Of a stretch of DNA of 24,921 nucleotides, positions 16,468-22,106 are shown in pieces. The stretch covers positions 1-24,921 of IMG/VR virus record IMGVR_UViG_3300027791_000125; one strand, written 5' to 3'. The notes under the pieces are model-generated. The model saw nothing but the letters and a program-made list of their open reading frames with translations, was not told the origin of the DNA and did not search any database. How positions within the stretch are numbered: the stretch's first letter is position 1; the number at the start of each line of letters is the position of its first letter. The translations under genes were made by a program, and so were the position numbers. The DNA is from a virus.

Positions 16468-18326
16468 GTGCTTTACAAAACCCTTTATTTGCTCCTCCGA
16501 GTGAATGGGTATGTCCTGAAAGTATTGACTACAAAGGACAATCACCTGTTGCTATTGATTTAGAAACTCACGATCCAGGCATCAAGGACCACGGGCCAGG
16601 ATGGGCTACAGGTCATGGTAAAGTTGTTGGAGTTGCGATTGCCTGGGAAGGCTTCAAAGGTTATTTTCCTATCGATCATGATGCACCAGGCAACTATGAT
16701 AAAAAAGTTTTTATGAGACAGTTTCAAGATCTACTAGACAGATGCCCTGAAATTGTTTGTCACAATGCCATGTATGATGTCGGTTGGATGAAACGTATGG
16801 GTCTAAAAATTACTTCTAAGATTTGGGATACAATGCTTATGGCTCCTATCCTTGATGAAAATAGAATGCGTTACAGTTTAAATGAATTATCAAAAGATTA
16901 TCTTGGAGAAAAGAAATCAGAAGCTCTTCTTTATGAAGCTGCTAAAGAATGGGGTGTGGATGCTAAAGCTGACATGTGGAGACTGCCACCACTTTATGTA
17001 GGTCCTTATGCAGAGCAAGATGCAGAGCTTGCCTTAAAGCTCTATCATATTTTTCAAAGAGAAATTATTGCACAAGATTTAACTTATATAAATGAGTTAG
17101 AGCACGAAGTCCTTCCTGTCTTAATCGATATGAAATGGAATGGTGTTAAAGTTGACGTAGACCAGGCAGAACAAACAAAGAAAACTTTATCTATTAAAGA
17201 GAATAGTTTTTTAAAAAACATTAAAGACAAAACAGGAGTCACTGTGAATGTTTGGGAAGCTAAGTCTATTGCAAAGATGTTCGATCAACTCGATCTGCCC
17301 TATGATCGAACTGAATTAACGGGAGCTCCAAAGTTCGATAAGTTATTCCTCCGTACTCATGAGCACCCGTTGGTTCAACAAGTTGCAGAAGCCAGGGAAC
17401 TTAATAAAGCAAGAACAACATTTATAGATACAATTTTAAAGCATTCTGTGAATGGTCGTATTCATGCAGAGATTAACCAGCTACGAGGTGATGGAGGCGG
17501 AACAGTAACAGGAAGATTGAGTTACAATACTCCGAACTTACAACAAGTCCCTTCCTCTAAGATTCTCGGACCACTGATCAGATCTTTATTTAAGCCAGAA
17601 GAAGGCGCTCAATGGGGTTCTTTTGACTATTCGCAACAGGAACCAAGACTTGTAGTACACTTAGCTAGTTTAACTGCTGGTGGACTTAAAGGCGCTGATG
17701 ATTTCGTTAAAGCCTATCAGCAAGATCCTAATACAGACTTCCACACGATGGTATCGGAAATGGCTAAGATAGATCGTAAGAAGGCTAAAACAATTAATTT
17801 AGGTTTATTTTATGGTATGGGTAAAAACAAATTAGCTAGTCAGCTAGGTGTTACACTTGGTGAAGCTGAAGATCTATTTGATAAATATCATAATCGTGTT
17901 CCTTTTGTAAAAGAAATGATTGAACGAACTATGAAGAAAGCAGCAGATGTAGGTCAGGTAAGAACTTTACTTGGTCGTAAGTGTCGATTTAATAAGTGGG
18001 AACCAGCCAGGTATGGAATTCATAAACCACTGACCAGGGACGATGCTGAACGAGAGCATGGCAAACAAATTAAAAGAGCTTTTACTTACAAAGCATTAAA
18101 TAAAATTATTCAAGGTTCAGCTGCGGACATGACTAAAAAGGCTATGGTAGATTTGCACAAAGAAGGTATTATTCCTCACATTCAAGTTCATGATGAGTTG
18201 AACTGTTCTTTTTATAGTGAAGCAGAGAAAAATAAAATATTAGAAATAATGAAGAATGCAGTAGAGCTTCAAGTACCTATCAAGCTTGACGCGGAAGTGG
18301 GGCCATCATGGGGCGAAGCAAAGTAG
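16464..18326 (+). CDS. polA: Family A DNA polymerase with 3'-5' exonuclease
   Basis: The 620-aa protein has a proofreading domain: Exo I AIDLET (Asp32, Glu34), Exo II CHNAMYD (Asn101, Asp105), Exo III YAEQD (Tyr182, Asp186). The Pol I fold follows: TGRLS (349-353), motif A FDYSQQEPR (Asp388), motif B with Arg438, Lys442, Leu446 and Tyr450 at the canonical spacing, and motif C VHDE (575-578). There is no 5' nuclease domain. Leu446 aligns with Phe762 of E. coli Pol I, a residue that sets dideoxynucleotide discrimination and varies among marine phages. An insert at about 510-538 is usual for phage enzymes. It replicates the phage genome. The start is in an ATGA overlap, and the end overlaps the next gene by 19 bases. 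Confidence 0.95.
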   Translation: MSALQNPLFAPPSEWVCPESIDYKGQSPVAIDLETHDPGIKDHGPGWATGHGKVVGVAIAWEGFKGYFPIDHDAPGNYDKKVFMRQFQDLLDRCPEIVCHNAMYDVGWMKRMGLKITSKIWDTMLMAPILDENRMRYSLNELSKDYLGEKKSEALLYEAAKEWGVDAKADMWRLPPLYVGPYAEQDAELALKLYHIFQREIIAQDLTYINELEHEVLPVLIDMKWNGVKVDVDQAEQTKKTLSIKENSFLKNIKDKTGVTVNVWEAKSIAKMFDQLDLPYDRTELTGAPKFDKLFLRTHEHPLVQQVAEARELNKARTTFIDTILKHSVNGRIHAEINQLRGDGGGTVTGRLSYNTPNLQQVPSSKILGPLIRSLFKPEEGAQWGSFDYSQQEPRLVVHLASLTAGGLKGADDFVKAYQQDPNTDFHTMVSEMAKIDRKKAKTINLGLFYGMGKNKLASQLGVTLGEAEDLFDKYHNRVPFVKEMIERTMKKAADVGQVRTLLGRKCRFNKWEPARYGIHKPLTRDDAEREHGKQIKRAFTYKALNKIIQGSAADMTKKAMVDLHKEGIIPHIQVHDELNCSFYSEAEKNKILEIMKNAVELQVPIKLDAEVGPSWGEAK

Positions 18327-18520
18327 TTGAAAAGATAGAAGCCTCTATCTGTCCTGACTGTAGCTACGAACATATAGTTGTACCTATGTTTAAAGTACAA
18401 AAAGATTTCTTTCATTGTATTGTTTGTAGACAAACTTTTTTAAAGAAAGTAAATGGAAAAACTATATTTATGCCTGTTGCAGATGTAGACATAGAATTCA
18501 CAGCAGACTTCGAATTATAG
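18308..18520 (+). CDS. Small zinc-ribbon protein
   Basis: The 70-aa protein has two Cys knuckles, CPDC (15-18) and CIVC (37-40), spaced as in a zinc ribbon, with beta-type sequence between and after (EHIVVPMFKVQKDFFH; GKTIFMPVADVDIEF). Such domains bind nucleic acid or protein partners. It overlaps the polymerase gene by 19 bases and is probably co-translated with it. A T-rich stretch follows the stop but has no hairpin. The zinc-binding call is good; the role is unknown. Confidence 0.7.
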   Translation: MGRSKVVEKIEASICPDCSYEHIVVPMFKVQKDFFHCIVCRQTFLKKVNGKTIFMPVADVDIEFTADFEL

Positions 18521-18539
18521 CACAACTCTTTTTTATTTT

Positions 18540-18746
18540 ATGATCTATAACATGGTTATGATGAATCTAACAGACAGTGCTAAGAACCACTTCCTAAACT
18601 TCTTTAACGGGTTTTTTAAACAAAAAGAATTTAATGATGCGGGAATAAAAGAATATTGCCGAACTGAATATAAAAAAGATTGGGAATACGCTTATATTTG
18701 CTACACAGAAGATAAACGTTTCCCTAATTCCTTAAATATTCGTTAA
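18540..18746 (+). CDS. Hypothetical 68-aa protein
   Basis: The protein is rich in Phe, Tyr, Lys and Asn (KNHFLNFFNGFFKQKEF; EYCRTEYKKDWEYAYICY). There is no known motif, signal peptide or clear SD. Four ATG codons lie close together (18540, 18552, 18558, 18561), so the start is open. It ends the replication block and overlaps the antisense 64-aa gene by 15 bases. It could be a small host-takeover protein, but nothing proves this. Confidence 0.5.
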   Translation: MIYNMVMMNLTDSAKNHFLNFFNGFFKQKEFNDAGIKEYCRTEYKKDWEYAYICYTEDKRFPNSLNIR

Positions 18747-18926
18747 TTCTAAACAACTTACTTTTATATTTTTAACATCAGTGAGATCTGAACTAAGCTG
18801 TACTCCTTTAATCATACATTCAGAAACTGTTGAAAAAGCTTGTGTATCCTTAATTTCTAGACACTTATTTAAGTCACCGGTTACTTGTTGAGAGCAAAAA
18901 ACCATTACGAGATAATACTTTAACAT
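18732..18926 (-). CDS. Tiny exported-looking protein
   Basis: The 64-aa protein starts MLKYYLVMVFCSQQVTG, a short basic/hydrophobic stretch like a signal peptide or lipobox-poor leader. Three further Cys follow (KCLEIKD, ECMIKG, SCLEL). A strong AGGAGG eight bases before the ATG shows that it is a real gene although it is short and antisense. Its 3' end overlaps the preceding plus gene by 15 bases, and its 5' end faces the promoter at 18946. I recognise no family. A periplasmic or membrane-associated accessory peptide, perhaps disulfide-bonded, is my best guess. Confidence 0.65.
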   Translation of the reverse strand: MLKYYLVMVFCSQQVTGDLNKCLEIKDTQAFSTVSECMIKGVQLSSDLTDVKNIKVSCLELTNI

Positions 18927-18945
18927 TTTAAATCCTCCTAATTAC

Positions 18946-18973
18946 TTGACATTTTATACTAAATCCTTATATT
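18946..18973 (+). promoter_or_regulatory. Strong sigma70-like promoter of the small-gene cluster
   Basis: A consensus -35 TTGACA (18946-18951), a 16-base spacer and TATATT (18968-18973, five of six matches) precede the 39-aa membrane peptide gene. Transcription should start near 18980. It is the best plus-strand promoter I can see in the window. It lies in the 67-base spacer between two divergent small genes. Confidence 0.7.
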
Positions 18974-18983
18974 AATCTATAAG
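18966..18983. promoter_or_regulatory. Inverted repeat over -10/start site, candidate operator
   Basis: CTTATA (18966-18971) and TATAAG (18978-18983) are perfect inverted arms with a six-base gap. They cover the -10 and the predicted transcription start. A ribbon-helix-helix-like protein is encoded second in the operon, so autoregulation at this site is an attractive inference. Confidence 0.4.
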
Positions 18984-18993
18984 AAATTAGGAC

Positions 18994-19113
18994 ATGTTAG
19001 TATATTTAACTATAACAATAATATTACTTGTGATCGCCATTTTCAACTGGAGATGGCTAATGTGTCTTGGTTTCTTACTTTATATATTATCAATAATAAC
19101 AGGAGTTACATAA
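18994..19113 (+). CDS. 39-aa two-segment membrane peptide
   Basis: ATG 18994 to TAA 19113 encodes a very hydrophobic peptide: a first segment LVYLTITIILLVIAIF, a short polar turn NWRW, and a second segment LMCLGFLLYILSIITGV. This predicts a membrane hairpin. TAGGA lies close before the ATG, and the strong promoter at 18946 is just upstream. The next ATG starts directly after its stop codon, so it is in an operon with the regulator-like gene. Size and shape recall small holin-like or toxin-like membrane peptides, but sequence alone cannot show the function. Confidence 0.55.
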   Translation: MLVYLTITIILLVIAIFNWRWLMCLGFLLYILSIITGVT

Positions 19114-19275
19114 ATGGATGCCGCGAAATACAAATCAGTTGCACTGAAAATAGCAGTGTACGAAAAAGCGAAACCAATGGCAGAGGCAGATTACTCTACG
19201 ATGGGTGGATTTTTAAAAAGATTAATAGATGAGGAGTACGAGAGAAGAAATGGAAAAGCTAGTAAAAAAAAATAG
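19114..19275 (+). CDS. Ribbon-helix-helix-like regulator
   Basis: ATG 19114 to TAG 19275 gives 53 residues. After a short start, a strand-like KYKSVALKIAVYEKAKPMAE leads into a helix, a Ser/Thr-Gly turn (STMGGFLKRLIDEEYERR) and a Lys-rich tail. This strand-helix-turn-helix pattern and length fit CopG/Arc-type DNA-binding proteins, which act as dimers on short inverted repeats. AGGAG (19101-19105) eight bases upstream is a good SD. It overlaps the following gene by 26 bases. It probably regulates its own promoter or an early phage function. Confidence 0.55.
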   Translation: MDAAKYKSVALKIAVYEKAKPMAEADYSTMGGFLKRLIDEEYERRNGKASKKK

Positions 19276-19552
19276 TCCAGCGTTGACTTACAAAGAAGCC
19301 TTAACAAAGTTGATTGACTACGTAACCACAGACAATGTTGATGATCTACCGACCATAGTTTTAAGATCTAAACAATTGGTAGATAAAATAGGACAGATTG
19401 AATGGGAATTACAACAGTGGAATGAAATGTTAGTTCACAGTGACTTTACAGTAAGTAGTCAATGGGCTGTTGATAGACTCTATGAGATTCTAAAAGAAAC
19501 CTCTTTGAAAAGTTCCGATGACGGCGCCACGTCGGATAAGGCAGATATATAA
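19250..19552 (+). CDS. Hypothetical 100-aa helical protein
   Basis: I start it at ATG 19250 (MEKLVKKNSPALTYKEAL), preceded by AGAGAAGAA; an in-frame ATG at 19229 would add seven residues. The protein is mostly helical (KEALTKLIDYVTTDNVDDLP; VDKIGQIEWELQQWNEMLV) and ends in an acidic Ser/Asp tail. No family recognised. Its 3' end carries unusually GC-rich, foldable sequence (19515-19535) that seems to belong to the RNA element between this gene and the next. Confidence 0.6.
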   Translation: MEKLVKKNSPALTYKEALTKLIDYVTTDNVDDLPTIVLRSKQLVDKIGQIEWELQQWNEMLVHSDFTVSSQWAVDRLYEILKETSLKSSDDGATSDKADI

Positions 19553-19639
19553 GGAGCAATCCTGAAAAGCTGTTGGTTTACATTTCCCGCGAAGTGTCAA
19601 CCAGGCGCCAACTTTTTAACCCTTACCTGAAGGAGGTAA
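19515..19639 (+). promoter_or_regulatory. Structured RNA leader before the 82-aa gene
   Basis: Four hairpins can be drawn. CCGAUG (19515-19520) pairs with CGUCGG (19530-19535) around a loop holding GGCGCC. AGGA/UCCU (19552-19563) closes a GCAA tetraloop. A long stem of 13 pairs and one mismatch covers 19573-19604 with loop CCGC. Finally UUACCU (19623-19628) pairs with AGGUAA (19634-19639) and partly hides the SD AGGAGG (19631-19636). GUUGG at 19572-19576 could instead pair with CCAAC at 19608-19612, which is followed by five U, giving an alternative terminator-like form. No known riboswitch consensus was recognised. Confidence 0.5.
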
Positions 19640-19640
19640 T

Positions 19641-19889
19641 ATGACTATATTCGAAAAAAATAAAATGATGCACCACACGATAGATAAAAAAGAAATATTG
19701 AAAGATATTTTTCATACTCAATTAGATCACCTTTTCACTGAAAAAACAGTTGCAGAGATATGTTTTATGATTGAACAAGTAGCTGATGAAGCTTGGAGAA
19801 AAGGTTTCGCAGAAGGTAATGATTTATGGAAAGACGTTATGAAAGATATGGGTAAAGAAAAAAAAGTAAATAATATTAATAAAATATAG
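19641..19889 (+). CDS. Hypothetical 82-aa protein under the structured leader
   Basis: A charged helical protein (KEILKDIFHTQLDHLFTEKT; VADEAWRKGFAEGNDLWKD). It contains His and Met residues near the N-terminus (NKMMHHTIDKK) but no clear metal site. It is translated from a strong AGGAGG five bases from the hairpin-associated ATG. The 88-base leader in front is the longest non-coding spacer inside a plus-strand unit, so this gene may be individually controlled. Function unknown. Confidence 0.6.
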   Translation: MTIFEKNKMMHHTIDKKEILKDIFHTQLDHLFTEKTVAEICFMIEQVADEAWRKGFAEGNDLWKDVMKDMGKEKKVNNINKI

Positions 19890-19903
19890 GTATAATATTA
19901 AAT

Positions 19904-20155
19904 ATGAATATAACTGTACTTACACAAGATCTTGAAACTTTAACAAGTAGACGTATGCTTTTAGATCTTATTGAGATGGATAAAGACTTCTTTAATAATA
20001 AAAGAGAAAAGGTCGAAGCTCTCAGAGCGTGTACTGACATATGGAAACATGAGTTAGTCAACGATTCCCCTGAAGTAGCTGAGGCTACAAGAAGATTGGT
20101 ATATCAAAAACTTTCTAGATTAAAAGATCGTAATGTGTTAGCATTTCCTGGATAA
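19904..20155 (+). CDS. Hypothetical 83-aa protein
   Basis: A helical, charged protein (LETLTSRRMLLDLIEMDKDF; RREKVEALRA-like helix; EVAEATRRLVYQKLSRLKD). No motif recognised. A perfect TATAAT at 19891-19896 ends seven bases before the ATG, with no SD and no -35 match, so if it is a promoter the transcript would be almost leaderless. It is joined to the next gene by TAATG. Confidence 0.6.
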   Translation: MNITVLTQDLETLTSRRMLLDLIEMDKDFFNNKREKVEALRACTDIWKHELVNDSPEVAEATRRLVYQKLSRLKDRNVLAFPG

Positions 20156-20370
20156 TGTTACATGGAGTTGTTAAAACTGTGGAAATTGTCCCAACTGTGG
20201 GAGATCCACCACATTTAAAAGAGACTATTGTCTATCAAGTTACTTATCGTAATGGGGTAAAAGAGATATTTTCTCATTATGAATGGAATGAGATTGTAAC
20301 ACAGGGTCAAGAGGCGCTAGAACGTATAAGCGCCAAACCTTTCACCCATAAAGAATATAAAGAGTCCTAA
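20155..20370 (+). CDS. Hypothetical 71-aa protein
   Basis: The first part is beta-rich (VVKTVEIVPTVGDPPHLKET; YQVTYRNGVKEIFSHYEW), the end helical. It resembles a small SH3-like barrel in pattern only. It starts at a TAATG overlap and ends four bases inside the antisense Cys-rich microprotein gene. The bases near its end (20313-20336) contain a GGCGCT/AGCGCC inverted repeat. Function unknown. Confidence 0.6.
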   Translation: MLHGVVKTVEIVPTVGDPPHLKETIVYQVTYRNGVKEIFSHYEWNEIVTQGQEALERISAKPFTHKEYKES

Positions 20371-20438
20371 GCCCCACAACTTTCGCAGTTATCCTCACAA
20401 ATACATTTATCAGAACCACAAACAGGACAATTACTCAT
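20367..20438 (-). CDS. Cys-rich 23-aa microprotein
   Basis: ATG at 20438 to TAG at 20367 encodes MSNCPVCGSDKCICEDNCES then CGA, with six Cys in 23 residues (CPVC, CIC, C, C). The spacing suits one or two metal sites, as in a zinc ribbon or metallothionein-like knuckle. Its start overlaps the stop of the preceding minus gene (TAATG), so it is translated together with the other Cys-rich microprotein. It is very short, so the call rests on the coupling and the Cys pattern. Confidence 0.5.
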   Translation of the reverse strand: MSNCPVCGSDKCICEDNCESCGA

Positions 20439-20572
20439 TAATTAGCCTCGTGACAAACACAATTACCATCGCAACCACATTCTACATCTAAAGCTATTTT
20501 TTCATTCTGAAGGTATGCTATGACTAAATAAGCATCCTGTAATTCTTGTTTTAATATTTGATTTTCGTCCAT
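20438..20572 (-). CDS. 44-aa protein with helical N-terminus and Cys cluster
   Basis: A longer frame is open to 20674, but a strong AAAGGAGG just before ATG 20572 fixes the start, giving MDENQILKQELQDAYLVIAY as the N-terminus. This part is a helix, probably a coiled coil or a dimerising segment. The C-terminus is ECGCDGNCVCHEAN, with four Cys and one His in eleven residues, a likely metal site. It is paired by TAATG with the 23-aa Cys-rich gene and has its own promoter candidate (20600-20628). Role unknown. Confidence 0.6.
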   Translation of the reverse strand: MDENQILKQELQDAYLVIAYLQNEKIALDVECGCDGNCVCHEAN

Positions 20573-20599
20573 AATTACCTCCTTTGAAACGTATCGATG

Positions 20600-20628
20600 A
20601 ACATATATTTCCTTGGATTTATAGTCAA
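20600..20628 (-). promoter_or_regulatory. Minus-strand promoter for the Cys-rich pair
   Basis: On the minus strand TTGACT (20628-20623), a 17-base spacer and TATGTT (20605-20600) fit a sigma70 promoter with matches of five and four of six. Transcription would begin near 20593, about 20 bases before the ATG. Confidence 0.5.
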
Positions 20629-20635
20629 TAAATCT

Positions 20636-20664
20636 TTGATCTTGACAAAGAAAAATTGTATGCT
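20636..20664 (+). promoter_or_regulatory. Plus-strand promoter for the 157-aa gene block
   Basis: TTGATC (20636-20641), a 17-base spacer and TATGCT (20659-20664) form a moderate sigma70 promoter, facing away from the minus promoter with only seven bases between the -35 boxes. A CTTTG/CAAAG inverted repeat (20634-20650) overlaps the -35 and could be an operator for both directions. AAGGAG lies before the gene start. Confidence 0.45.
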
Positions 20665-20698
20665 CCAAACACAAACAGTTTAATTAAGGAGAAAAATT

Positions 20699-21172
20699 AT
20701 GGCGAAAAAAAGAATATCAAGAAAACCTATGTCAGAGTCGGATTATATAAAAAAAATTAAAGGACTAGAAGAGAAAGTTCAAAAGTTAACGGATAGAGCT
20801 CGACCTACAGGTTTAACTAAACAATCTGAAAAATATGGTAAAAGCCCAAAAGCTAAACCTATGACTTATCCAGTGAAAGCCAGTTCCCCTGGGACTAAAA
20901 CTATGACTTATTCCCCAGGGAAAAGAAAAGCAATTAGTGATTTTATAACAGGTAGACCAAACATATCAACAAGAAAAATCAATACTATGTTGAGTAGTAA
21001 AATAAATAAACCAGGCGGAATGGGAATGGGAACTAAAAGCAAATCAAATGCACCAGGCGGAATGGCAGTTCCGAAAAAGTTAATGGCTGACGCACCACGT
21101 CCGCGCTTAGGGTCTAAAATTCAAATGGCTGACGCACCACGTATGGGCTTAAGGTTAAGAAAAAAGAAATAA
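20699..21172 (+). CDS. Basic, repeat-containing hypothetical protein
   Basis: The 157-aa protein is strongly basic and Pro/Gly/Met-rich. It has a coiled-coil-like section near residues 15-35 (YIKKIKGLEEKVQKLTDRA) and a repeat-rich tail in which PGGM and then MADAPR each recur at a 14-residue distance. It starts MAKKRI, as does the 344-aa protein at 22106. AAGGAG supports the start. It is joined by TAATG to the following 40-aa gene. It is probably disordered and virion- or DNA-associated, but the function is unknown. Confidence 0.65.
   Translation: MAKKRISRKPMSESDYIKKIKGLEEKVQKLTDRARPTGLTKQSEKYGKSPKAKPMTYPVKASSPGTKTMTYSPGKRKAISDFITGRPNISTRKINTMLSSKINKPGGMGMGTKSKSNAPGGMAVPKKLMADAPRPRLGSKIQMADAPRMGLRLRKKK
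21011..21142 (+). repeat. Two internal direct-repeat pairs with 42-base period
   Basis: A 13-base string (CCAGGCGGAATGG) occurs at 21011 and 21053, and a 19-base string starting AATGGCTGACGC occurs at 21082 and 21124. Both pairs are offset by exactly 42 bases (14 codons), encoding PGGM and MADAPR repeats. The pattern suggests tandem expansion within the gene. Confidence 0.7.
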
Positions 21173-21294
21173 TGAAACACATATCACTGACCACGGACTC
21201 CGAAAAGAAACTTTTAGATGAGTTTCGTAGAGTAGCTAAAGATGATCAATTATTTAAAGAGTATTTAAAACAATTTAAAAAAGATAAAGAATAA
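21172..21294 (+). CDS. Hypothetical 40-aa charged helical protein
   Basis: ATG 21172 to TAA 21294 encodes a Lys/Asp-rich helix (MKHISLTTDSEKKLLDEFRR; KEYLKQFKKDKE). TAATG overlaps on both sides link it to the 157-aa and 270-aa genes, which makes a real gene likely despite the small size. No motif recognised. Confidence 0.55.
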   Translation: MKHISLTTDSEKKLLDEFRRVAKDDQLFKEYLKQFKKDKE

Positions 21295-22106
21295 TGCCTC
21301 ATAGAGCTGGACATAATAGTGCTAGAAGATACGCTCCTTCTCCAAGCGAACAAAAAGCTCAATCGGGTTCCCCGAACCAAATGCAAAGGGGTAGAAATAG
21401 ACCTTCACCACAAAGGCCTCAACAGCCTGAACCAATAGATCTACCAAGGTACGGAAGTTCTCCTACTGATCCAGGTGGAGACAATTCCATTCAATATAAT
21501 TTTAATTTAACCGATCCTAATAGATTAGTTGAAGCTAAAAATAATTATTTTAATGCCATAGCTGGATTGCCTGGCATAAAATTTCAAAATACAAATAGTC
21601 CTTTTAGTTTTTCAGCTGGAAAAGGGTTTGATCAAAATCCAGATTTTTTAAGACTCGGGTATGGAGCTCCAGTTGGCGGAGGTATTGGTAATCTCAACGC
21701 AGAGTTTGATGTACTTAATAACCAAGGAGGCATTGGATTTTCTACTCCTATAGGAGATTATACTGCTATTGATAGTGGAACTTTTCTTCCAGGCACATTA
21801 AGTGTTAACTCAGGTTATGATCAAAATGGATTTATAGCGCCTACTGTTAATTATAATAAAAGTTTTCGTCCAGAAGGAGTAATGGGTGATTTAATTAGTA
21901 ATATTAATGGTGGAGCTAGTATAGGATTAGGTGCTGGTCAAAGCCCTTCCTTCAATGCTAATATGAGAGTGAATCCCGTGGGAGGAATTTTGTCTATGTT
22001 AGGTTATGATAAATCTAAAAGAGGTTTCGATATTCCTTTGGATGTAGGGATGAATTATAATTTAGGTGACAACTCACCTCGGTTTAATATAGGATTAGGA
22101 TTCTAA
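21294..22106 (+). CDS. Gly-rich beta-strand protein, porin-like in pattern
   Basis: The 270-aa protein begins with a basic disordered tail (1-60, rich in Pro, Ser, Gln, Arg). It is followed by many alternating hydrophobic/Gly beta-strands (SPFSFSAGKGF; FLRLGYGAPVGGG; GGASIGLGAGQSPSFNANM) and ends in NIGLGF with a terminal Phe. A terminal aromatic residue and amphipathic strands are hallmarks of outer-membrane beta-barrels, but there is no signal peptide. It could be a virion protein that forms or mimics a barrel, or a plain beta-rich structural protein. It is coupled to both neighbours by TAATG. No family recognised with certainty. Confidence 0.6.
   Translation: MPHRAGHNSARRYAPSPSEQKAQSGSPNQMQRGRNRPSPQRPQQPEPIDLPRYGSSPTDPGGDNSIQYNFNLTDPNRLVEAKNNYFNAIAGLPGIKFQNTNSPFSFSAGKGFDQNPDFLRLGYGAPVGGGIGNLNAEFDVLNNQGGIGFSTPIGDYTAIDSGTFLPGTLSVNSGYDQNGFIAPTVNYNKSFRPEGVMGDLISNINGGASIGLGAGQSPSFNANMRVNPVGGILSMLGYDKSKRGFDIPLDVGMNYNLGDNSPRFNIGLGF

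Noticed and set aside
18540-18746. IscA/HesB-like Fe-S protein, suggested by LTDSAKNHF
   Set aside because: Only a few N-terminal residues resemble that family, and the conserved C-terminal CGCG-type cysteines are missing.
19553-19640. Known riboswitch or hammerhead ribozyme in the leader
   Set aside because: No conserved core such as CUGAnGA...GAAA or a recognised ligand-binding consensus was found by eye; kept only as an unclassified structured leader.
20642-20664. TTGACA at 20642 with TATGCT as promoter
   Set aside because: The spacer is only 11 bases. TTGATC at 20636 with a 17-base spacer fits better.
20573-20674. Extra 34 N-terminal residues on the 44-aa Cys-rich protein
   Set aside because: The only strong SD sits before ATG 20572, and the extension would cover the divergent promoter region.
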